Source of the DNA: Candidatus Poseidonia sp.
GTDB taxonomy: Archaea; Thermoplasmatota; Poseidoniia; Poseidoniales; Poseidoniaceae
Length of the DNA stretch: 16,122 nucleotides
NCBI GenBank assembly: GCA_023254365.1
Contig: JALRLQ010000036.1
Span: 1 to 16,122 of the forward strand
Direction: 5' to 3'
Under the pieces are notes generated by a model. The model ran no database searches. It had not been told where the DNA came from and saw only the letters and a list, made by a program, of their open reading frames with translations. Each line of letters begins with the position of its first letter. The first letter of the stretch is position 1. Positions 7,607-13,940 of the stretch are shown here, piece after piece. A program made the translations under genes and the position numbers.

Positions 7607-7734
7607 GCCGGGGTGGCGTAGTTGGTAGCGCGTCGGACTCATAGGGCAGCCTTCAAGGCGATCGTATGACGTGCAAAGCCCCTTGTGGTGTCTGAGACAT
7701 CCGAAGGTCGCGGGTTCGAGCCCCGCTCCCGGCA
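7607..7734 (+). tRNA. Elongator tRNA-Met (CAT anticodon) with an intron
   Basis: The mature tRNA folds fully. The acceptor is GCCGGGG/TCCCGGC with one G:T pair and A73 at 7734. The D-arm is GCGT/GCGC around AGTTGGTA. The anticodon stem is TCGGA (7633-7637)/TCCGA (7700-7704), with loop CTCATAA and anticodon CAT at 7640-7642. The T-arm is GCGGG/CCCGC with loop TTCGAGC. The intron is 7644-7698, between positions 37 and 38, the commonest archaeal site. CCA is not encoded (CCT follows). CAT is shared by initiator Met, elongator Met and Ile2. The G1-C72 pair and A73 argue against an archaeal initiator (usually A1-U72), and the CTCATAA loop with an intron suits elongator Met. Ile2 cannot be wholly excluded. 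Confidence 0.95.
7644..7698 (+). other. tRNA-Met intron (55 nt) with bulge-helix-bulge splice motif
   Basis: Exon bases CTCA (7638-7641) pair with intron bases TGAG (7693-7696), giving the central 4-bp helix. On each side is a 3-nt bulge: T-A|G (7642-7644) and A-C|A (7697-7699), cut at the bars. The outer helix G7645-A7648 pairs with T7689-C7692, including one G:T. This is the canonical target of the archaeal tRNA-splicing endonuclease. I see no sequence inside the intron that resembles a guide RNA box. Confidence 0.9.
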
Positions 7735-7758
7735 CCTAACGAGACCTCCCAAGTGAAC

Positions 7759-7766
7759 ACTATAAG
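7759..7766 (+). promoter_or_regulatory. TATA box of the ABC-gatD-carboxylase gene cluster
   Basis: ACTATAAG ends 29 nt before the ATG at 7796. Transcription would start only a few bases before that ATG, giving a leaderless or nearly leaderless mRNA, and no Shine-Dalgarno motif is present there. No similar element was seen before the three downstream genes. Confidence 0.55.
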
Positions 7767-7795
7767 CAAGTGATTGAACCGGCAAATCGAGCATC

Positions 7796-8494
7796 ATGGC
7801 CCAACATTTGCTTCGCATGGAAAACATCCAACGCCATTACGAAACACCAGCAGGGGTCGTGAAGGCCCTCGACGGAGTCAATTTCACCGTTCACGAGGGC
7901 GAGCGGGTGATCCTCTTGGGACCTTCTGGCTCTGGAAAAACCACGCTGCTCAACTGCCTTTCGGCTCTCGACAGCCCCACCGGTGGCTCCTACACCTTCC
8001 AAGGCAACGAGGTTCCACGCAACGCATCAGAGAAGATGACGGCGTTTCGTCGTGAAAACATCGGCTATGTTTTCCAATTCTTCAACCTCCTTCAAGATTT
8101 GACCGTGCTTGAAAACATTCTGCTGATTCAAGAACTGGCCGGCAAGAAAGACCCCGGGCGCGCCAAAGAACTGCTCGGACTCGTGGGGCTTGATGCAGAA
8201 GTGGACAGATTCCCCGGCGAAATCAGCGGGGGTCAGCAACAGCGCGTGGCCATCGCACGAAGCATTGCCAAGCGACCAACCCTGTTGCTGGGCGATGAGT
8301 TGACAGGAAATCTCGATACGGAGACGTCCAACAAAGTCATGGAAGCCTTGGTCAGTGCGTGCAAGCAAGAAAACATCACCTCGGTGTTCGTCACCCACGA
8401 CGAGGGCCTGGTGAAGTACGCCACCCGTGTGATTCGAATCGACAGCGGAAAAATCGTTTCCGACGAATCAACAGGGAACGACGAAGAGGCTTGA
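7796..8494 (+). CDS. ABC transporter ATP-binding protein, LolD/MacB type
   Basis: 232-aa cytoplasmic ATPase that should pair with the FtsX-type permease 9 nt downstream. Motifs in order are Walker A GPSGSGKT (42-49), Q-loop with Gln94 (YVFQFFNLL), signature ISGGQQQ (143-149), Walker B with D-loop LLLGDELTGNLD (163-174, catalytic Glu168), and switch His201 (VTHDE). The GNLD D-loop, SGGQQQRVAIAR run and length are those of the LolD/MacB/FtsE group. These drive mechanotransmission or extrusion of lipoproteins, peptides or toxins rather than small-molecule uptake. The usual ADEPTGNLD is here GDELTGNLD, so the proline after the catalytic glutamate is leucine. The substrate cannot be told from the sequence. 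Confidence 0.93.
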   Translation: MAQHLLRMENIQRHYETPAGVVKALDGVNFTVHEGERVILLGPSGSGKTTLLNCLSALDSPTGGSYTFQGNEVPRNASEKMTAFRRENIGYVFQFFNLLQDLTVLENILLIQELAGKKDPGRAKELLGLVGLDAEVDRFPGEISGGQQQRVAIARSIAKRPTLLLGDELTGNLDTETSNKVMEALVSACKQENITSVFVTHDEGLVKYATRVIRIDSGKIVSDESTGNDEEA

Positions 8495-8503
8495 GGTGAG
8501 GTC

Positions 8504-10945
8504 GTGTCCGCACTCCTCAACAAACGACTGGCACGAAGTCTTTGGCGCACGAAGGTACGCCTGTTGGCCGTCGTGCTGATGGTTTCGGTGGGCGTGTTTG
8601 CTGGCATCACCTTTGGGGGGTACTCACACAACGTTGAGGGCATGTACGAGACCCTTCAAGCGGATGATGAAGAAGGCGCCAACTTGGCTGATTTGTGGAT
8701 TGACAACCGTAGTGCTTCGTGGTCCGTTGACCAAGTGAGCACGTTCTGTACGTCCCTCAAGACATCGTGGCCAACCGACATCGCCCCGCTCGATTCTTGC
8801 GAGGGCAGAACCATCGTTCAAGGTACGATGTTCCACACCAACGAAACGGGAACCCACATCATCAACTCCATGTGGCACGGCATCCCCGACGATGCCAACG
8901 CCGACAAGATTTGGATGCCTGAGGGGCACACGGAAGGCCGAGTGGCTTCAAGCGCTGATGAAATCGTCATCGATGCTCACGTTGTGGAAGCGCTTGACCT
9001 GTCGCTTGGTGACACCGTGACCATCGGCGCAGGAAGTGCATCTGCAGGGTTTACCATCGTTGGAATTGGCTATCATCCACTTCACGTGTTCATGGCTCCC
9101 GAGGGCTCACTGTTCCCACCGGAAGCTGGCAAGTACGTCGTGGGCTATGTTTCCGACAGCGGCATGGCGCGCTTGACCAACGCTTCTCTCGGCGACAGCA
9201 ACACCCTTCTGTTGGATGTGGAAGGCACACCCTCCTATGACTTCCCTGATACCGAAGCCTACGAAGGCGATGAAATCGACGCTGTCAAAGCCCTCGTATC
9301 TGATGCGATGGACATCGCTGAGATGGACGGCCGCATCCGGGACAGAGGACAAAATGAGCCGGTTGAAATCATGCGTCAGGACCTTGAAAGTGCAAAACGG
9401 TCCAGTGTCCCTTTCACCGTCATGATCGCCGCCATCGCTTCCATCACCATCGTCTTGAGTCTGCAACGCTTGGTGCAGAGCCAAGCCAAAGAAATCGCCG
9501 TTCTTCGCACGCTTGGGGTCAACCGGACCTCGTTGATGATGGGGTACCTCATCGCACCCCTCGTCATCGGCGCCGTTGGATGTCTTGCGGGTGCCCTGAT
9601 GGGGCCATGGGGCGTCAACGGGATGCTGAATTTCTACGAAGGCATCGTTGGACTGCCCATCACCGAACGGGAGATTCCGCTCGCTCTGTATGCCAACATC
9701 ATGCTCCCGACGATGACGGTGGTCTTCCTTTCCGGGGCGTTCCCCGCTTGGAAATCGAGCCGGCTCGACCCGCTTGAAGTGTTGAGCGGTCAGAACCAAG
9801 TTCGCGTCGGCTCAAACCTCCTTCGCCGCCTCACGGCGTGGATGCCCACCACCCTGGGCCTTTCCGTACGGTCCAGCGTTCGTAAGCCGATTCGCCTGAC
9901 GATGACCTTCCTCGCCGTTGGTATTTCCTTGATGCTTTTTGGCTCGGTTCAAATGATGTCCGCCGGCCTCCAAGACACCATCGTTGGTGGACTGGAGGAC
10001 CAGCAGACATGGGATGCCCAAGTGTACGTTTCCGAAGGTGGTGAAGACGCGGTCATCGCCTGGGCAGAAGCCCGCGGGGCCAACCATGAATCCCTCATCG
10101 AGATGCCGTTGGGTTCGGTGGACGATGCTGAAGGTCTGGAACGGGTGTTTACCTTGGTGGGTTTTGACGCCTACGATTCGGGCATGCGAAGCGTCAACAT
10201 CATCAAAGGAGCGTCTCCGAAGCCTGCATCAAGCGTCGTTCAAGTCATGATGGACGAAGGAGCCGTGGCGTTCCTCGATTGGCAGATTGGGCAGCAACAC
10301 ACCGTGATGGTGAACGGTGCCGAGCAGGAGGTTGAGTTGGTCGGCATCACCCGCGGTGAATTGGCACGAACCATGTATTTCCTCCGAGCCGATTTGAGTC
10401 AATCGCTTGGTATCAACGCCACCTCGGTGTACCTCGAACTGCCTGAAGGTGTGACGGTGGACGAATCCTTGGCCGAGGTGTCGATGGGCTTGGTTGAACG
10501 ACAAACGCTCATTGACGGCATGAACAGCCTCATTGAACAGCAAACGCAAATCTTCCAGGCCATGATGTATCTTGGACTCATGTTCACCATCGCCGTCATG
10601 TTCAACACGATGATCATGAACGTCGCCGAGCGAGACTTCGAGCTGGCAACCCTCCGCGTTCTTGGGGCCTCCACACGGAGCCTTGGGTTCATGCTTCTCT
10701 TCGAAAGTTTGCTCATCGGCATCATCGGCGGGATGGTCGGCGTGGCGTTTGCCTACGGCGGCGCCGTCGGTTTGGCCGCTTCTTTTTCCTCGTGGCAATT
10801 CTATGTCGCCATCGTCATCGTTCCAAGCGTTGCCTACGAGTTGATGGCTGGCGTCGTGCTGATCGCCGTGGCCATGACGCCCATCGGCATCTGGCGTCTG
10901 CGACGCATGGACTTGGTTGAGAAAGTCAAGGACCTCTCTCAGTGA
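8504..10945 (+). CDS. ABC transporter permease with two FtsX domains (MacB-like)
   Basis: 813-aa membrane subunit starting with GTG; GAGGTGAGG just upstream is its Shine-Dalgarno sequence, overlapping the end of the ATPase gene. There are two homologous halves. Each has one N-terminal helix (about 19-40 and 464-485), a long extracytoplasmic domain (about 41-298 and 486-684) and a three-helix FtsX unit (300-322, 345-371, 394-416; then 686-707, 728-760, 765-797). Both units carry the hallmark loop E-I/L-A-x-LR-x-LG (EIAVLRTLGV; ELATLRVLGA), which contacts the ATPase. Eight helices in one chain mean one polypeptide may do the work of a permease pair. The domains between helices resemble MacB periplasmic core regions. 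No separate membrane-fusion partner is nearby, as expected for a single-membrane archaeon. Confidence 0.93.
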   Translation: MSALLNKRLARSLWRTKVRLLAVVLMVSVGVFAGITFGGYSHNVEGMYETLQADDEEGANLADLWIDNRSASWSVDQVSTFCTSLKTSWPTDIAPLDSCEGRTIVQGTMFHTNETGTHIINSMWHGIPDDANADKIWMPEGHTEGRVASSADEIVIDAHVVEALDLSLGDTVTIGAGSASAGFTIVGIGYHPLHVFMAPEGSLFPPEAGKYVVGYVSDSGMARLTNASLGDSNTLLLDVEGTPSYDFPDTEAYEGDEIDAVKALVSDAMDIAEMDGRIRDRGQNEPVEIMRQDLESAKRSSVPFTVMIAAIASITIVLSLQRLVQSQAKEIAVLRTLGVNRTSLMMGYLIAPLVIGAVGCLAGALMGPWGVNGMLNFYEGIVGLPITEREIPLALYANIMLPTMTVVFLSGAFPAWKSSRLDPLEVLSGQNQVRVGSNLLRRLTAWMPTTLGLSVRSSVRKPIRLTMTFLAVGISLMLFGSVQMMSAGLQDTIVGGLEDQQTWDAQVYVSEGGEDAVIAWAEARGANHESLIEMPLGSVDDAEGLERVFTLVGFDAYDSGMRSVNIIKGASPKPASSVVQVMMDEGAVAFLDWQIGQQHTVMVNGAEQEVELVGITRGELARTMYFLRADLSQSLGINATSVYLELPEGVTVDESLAEVSMGLVERQTLIDGMNSLIEQQTQIFQAMMYLGLMFTIAVMFNTMIMNVAERDFELATLRVLGASTRSLGFMLLFESLLIGIIGGMVGVAFAYGGAVGLAASFSSWQFYVAIVIVPSVAYELMAGVVLIAVAMTPIGIWRLRRMDLVEKVKDLSQ

Positions 10946-10957
10946 AGCGATTCATTC

Positions 10958-12340
10958 ATGGGGCGACTTCGCCACCCGTTGGCCATGGTGGAGGCACCGA
11001 AGGAAGGGCTTCGCATCACGGCCATGTTGAACAGTCACAACGGTGAAGTCGAGCACACCGGTCTTGTGTTGCCTCCTTCTGCCCCAAAGCACCTGACCCT
11101 GAAACTTGACAACGGTTACAACGTCAGTTTTCCGCTTGATGCGTTGGGTGAGTGGACTGAACTTGATGCACCGGCGCCAACGCAAGCACCGGAATTGACC
11201 TCTCCCACCCCCAACACCGATCTTCCGCGGATTCGCCTCATTCACACCGGAGGCACCATCGCCTCGAAAGTGGACTACGCCACCGGCGCTGTCGAGGCGC
11301 GATTTGAACCGGAAGAGTTGCTGGATGCGCTCCCTGAGTTGGCCAACATCGCTCAGCTCGATGCGGTGAAAATCGGCAACATGTTCAGCGACGACATCCG
11401 TCCTCAGCACTGGAACATCATGGCGAAGGCGTGTTCGCAAGCCTTTGAGGACGGTTGCAGAGGCGTCGTCATCGCGCATGGAACCGACACCCTCCACGTC
11501 ACGTCCGCCGCCCTCAATTTTGCCTTCGCCGGAAAGGGACACCGCACCTCAGGCCCCATCGCTATGGTGGGTTCACAGCGCTCAAGTGACCGAGGCTCTT
11601 CGGATGCTTCGGAGAATTTGCTCGCCGCCGTCCAATGGGCGGCGCACGGCCCAGCGCCGACGGGCAACGACGGCGACAACGTCGTGGTCGTGATGCACGA
11701 CACCTCAAGCGACGGGGTGATGGCCATCCATTCCGGATTGGGTGTTCGTAAGATGCATTCGTCTCGTCGTGACGCGTTCAGATCGGTCAATGCTCAACCG
11801 CTGGCACGACTCACGCTCACACCATCAGGGTTTGAAACGGCGCTCTTGCCTTGGTACGAGGCCGCCCTAAAGGACGATGCGAACCGCCCTGTGAGCCATC
11901 AGCCAGCCGGTTTTGAAACCGGCCAACGGATTGCACAATTCATCGCCGGGCCTTGGCTTCACGCTGAGCACATTGAAGCGGTGGTGAACACAGGCGTTCA
12001 AGGCGTGATCATTCACGGAACCGGTTTGGGTCACCTTCCCATCGACGACCCACAAAACGACGCCCCTGAAAACCAACACCTTTGGCGCTGCCTGGTGCGA
12101 TGTGTGAATCGAGAACTTCCTGTGGTGATTGTCAACCAGTGCATTCACGGCCCCGTTGACATGAATGTCTATTCCAAGGGACGCAACCAACAGTCCATGG
12201 GTATGCTCGGACACGGCATCAGTTCAACCCCCGAGGCCACCGTGGCCAAGTTGCACTGGGTGCTGTCGCAGAACATGGACGTTGCACAGGCCATGCAAGC
12301 GAACCTTTGTGGAGAACACCGCGAGGTCCTCTTGGAGTAG
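10958..12340 (+). CDS. gatD: Glutamyl-tRNA(Gln) amidotransferase subunit D
   Basis: GatD is the asparaginase-like glutaminase of the archaeal GatDE complex. It frees ammonia from glutamine, which GatE uses to convert Glu-tRNA(Gln) into Gln-tRNA(Gln). The protein is 460 aa, slightly longer than typical. An N-terminal beta-barrel-like part (about 20-70) precedes the amidohydrolase domain. The domain contains HTGGTIAS with Thr97, AHGTDTLH with Thr176 and Asp177, MVGSQRSSDRGSSD, and GVRKMHSSRRDAF with Lys265: the Thr-Thr-Asp-Lys set of the asparaginase fold. These GatD-specific blocks separate it from plain L-asparaginase. An ATG at 10985 is an alternative start that would drop nine residues. It sits 12 nt after the permease gene and probably shares its transcript. 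gatE is not in the window. Confidence 0.93.
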   Translation: MGRLRHPLAMVEAPKEGLRITAMLNSHNGEVEHTGLVLPPSAPKHLTLKLDNGYNVSFPLDALGEWTELDAPAPTQAPELTSPTPNTDLPRIRLIHTGGTIASKVDYATGAVEARFEPEELLDALPELANIAQLDAVKIGNMFSDDIRPQHWNIMAKACSQAFEDGCRGVVIAHGTDTLHVTSAALNFAFAGKGHRTSGPIAMVGSQRSSDRGSSDASENLLAAVQWAAHGPAPTGNDGDNVVVVMHDTSSDGVMAIHSGLGVRKMHSSRRDAFRSVNAQPLARLTLTPSGFETALLPWYEAALKDDANRPVSHQPAGFETGQRIAQFIAGPWLHAEHIEAVVNTGVQGVIIHGTGLGHLPIDDPQNDAPENQHLWRCLVRCVNRELPVVIVNQCIHGPVDMNVYSKGRNQQSMGMLGHGISSTPEATVAKLHWVLSQNMDVAQAMQANLCGEHREVLLE

Positions 12341-12377
12341 GCGTTTGAATCAAGAACCGAGAAGGAGTGGATGAAAC

Positions 12378-13940
12378 ATGGAAGGAAACGCTGGCCATCG
12401 CCTTGAAGACCTTCGCTCCAAGCGGGAGGCAGCCCGTATGGGAGGGGGTCTCAAGCGACAGGAAGCCATCCGTTCCAGCGGTCGTGGTACCGCTCGAGAC
12501 CGCATCAGCATGTTGCTTGACGAGGATTCGTTCCTTGAACTGGACACCTTTGTGACCCACCGAACCGATGACCACAACATGTTCCTCCACCAGACCCTTG
12601 GGGACGGTGTCGTGGCCGGCCAAGGTACCATCGAGGGGCGGCGAGTCTACTGCTTTGCTCAAGACTTCAGCGTTCACGGTGGAAGTATGGGCGAAATGCA
12701 CGCACTGAAAATCGCCAAGGTTGTTGAGATGGCCGAGCGAGCCAAGGCCCCGTTGATTTGCATGTGGGACGGCGGAGGTCAGCGCGCCCAAGACGGGGTC
12801 AACGCCCTTGCCGGAACGGGAGAAATGCTCGACCGTTTGGTGCAGTGCAGTGGCCGTATTCCGATGATCAGCCTGGTGTTGGGCCCGGTGGTCGGCGTCT
12901 CCGCGTTGGCTGCCTCTCTGTCAGACTTCACGATTCTCGGAGAGGAACACGGTCAACTCTTCCTGTCCTCGCCCCTCGAAACCCCCGAGGTCATCAGCGG
13001 TGAAGTGGATGCGGCCGGCTTGGGTGGAGCCAACCTGCATGCTTCTCGCTCCGGCATCGCTTCGCTCATCGCCGAGGACGAGGAAGATGCCTGTGAACTC
13101 GCCGCCACGGTGCTGTCTTATCTGCCCGACCACAACATGGCCGACCCACCAACGGTGCCAAGCGGCGACCCGGTGGACCGGCTCAACGAAACACTGCAAG
13201 ACATCGTCCCGGACAATCCCAACAAGCCTTACGACATGGTCAGCGTGGTCGAAGAGGTCGTTGACGACGGGATTTTTGTGGAACTCTTCCCCTCCTACGC
13301 CGACAACATCATCATCGGTTTTGCACGCATGAACGGCAACACCGTCGGCGTGGTCGGCAATCAACCCAAGGTGTTGGCAGGCTGCTTGGACATCGACGCC
13401 TCCATCAAAGCCGCACGATTCATTCGAACCTGCGATGCGTTCAACATTCCCTTGCTGACGTTTGAGGACGTCCCAGGCTTCCTACCTGGTGTTGTCCAAG
13501 AATGGGGGGGCATCATTCGCCATGGTGCAAAACTCCTGTTCGCCTACGCAGAAGCCACCGTGCCAAAGCTCACGCTGGTGACCCGCAAAGCCTACGGAGG
13601 CGCCTACCTCGCCATGTCGTGCAAACACTTGCAAAGCGATTACAACGTCGCCTGGCCGACCGCGGAATTGGCCGTGATGGGGGCCGAGGGGGCTGTGAAC
13701 ATCATCCACCGACGCGAGATTCAAGCCGCACCCGATGGCGAGAAAGAAAACGTCCGTTTGCAACTTGTTGACGAATACAAGGCCAAATTTGGCGACCCCT
13801 ATGTTGCCGCACGAAACGGATGGCTTGACGATGTTATCGAACCACAGGAAAGCCGTTTGCGACTGTGTCGAGCATTGAACATTCTCAAGACCAAACGTGA
13901 ATGGTCACCACCCAAAAAACACGGCAACATTCCGTTGTGA
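12378..13940 (+). CDS. Acyl-CoA carboxylase carboxyltransferase (beta) subunit
   Basis: 520-aa crotonase-fold carboxyltransferase of the propionyl/acetyl-CoA carboxylase family. It moves CO2 from carboxybiotin to an acyl-CoA, yielding methylmalonyl- or malonyl-CoA. Both halves are present. The N-half has SVHGGSMGEMHALKI (glycines 101-102). The C-half has EDVPGFLPG, GGIIRHGAKLL (from 378), TRKAYGGAYLAM (402-413) and AELAVMGAEGAVNII. The C-terminus KKHGNIPL is the classic PccB ending. Leu411 occupies the position that is Asp in many propionyl-CoA carboxylases and Ile in acetyl-CoA-preferring ones, so specificity is uncertain. GAAGGAG (12360-12366) lies 11 nt before the ATG. The biotin carboxylase and biotin carrier subunits are not in the window. 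A methylmalonyl-CoA decarboxylase alpha subunit is the other option, less likely without its membrane partners. The stop directly abuts the convergent gene's stop. Confidence 0.93.
   Translation: MEGNAGHRLEDLRSKREAARMGGGLKRQEAIRSSGRGTARDRISMLLDEDSFLELDTFVTHRTDDHNMFLHQTLGDGVVAGQGTIEGRRVYCFAQDFSVHGGSMGEMHALKIAKVVEMAERAKAPLICMWDGGGQRAQDGVNALAGTGEMLDRLVQCSGRIPMISLVLGPVVGVSALAASLSDFTILGEEHGQLFLSSPLETPEVISGEVDAAGLGGANLHASRSGIASLIAEDEEDACELAATVLSYLPDHNMADPPTVPSGDPVDRLNETLQDIVPDNPNKPYDMVSVVEEVVDDGIFVELFPSYADNIIIGFARMNGNTVGVVGNQPKVLAGCLDIDASIKAARFIRTCDAFNIPLLTFEDVPGFLPGVVQEWGGIIRHGAKLLFAYAEATVPKLTLVTRKAYGGAYLAMSCKHLQSDYNVAWPTAELAVMGAEGAVNIIHRREIQAAPDGEKENVRLQLVDEYKAKFGDPYVAARNGWLDDVIEPQESRLRLCRALNILKTKREWSPPKKHGNIPL

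Noticed and set aside
6857..7621. Plus-strand frame of 254 codons opposite the membrane-protein gene
   Set aside because: It runs antisense through three well-formed transmembrane segments and into the tRNA gene, and is His/Arg/Gly-rich without domains.
7644..7698. Interrupted tRNA read as a pseudogene or disrupted by an insertion
   Set aside because: The interruption lies exactly at 37/38 and forms a canonical bulge-helix-bulge, and the spliced product folds perfectly.
9107..9799. Minus-strand frame of 230 codons inside the permease gene
   Set aside because: Antisense to the first FtsX domain, with a His/Asp/Gly-rich composition typical of reverse frames. The same applies to 10229-10798 and 12219-12791.
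10958..12340. Plain L-asparaginase instead of GatD
   Set aside because: The GSQRSSDRGSSD and VRKMHSSRRDAF blocks and the N-terminal extra domain are GatD features, and the length exceeds that of ordinary asparaginases.
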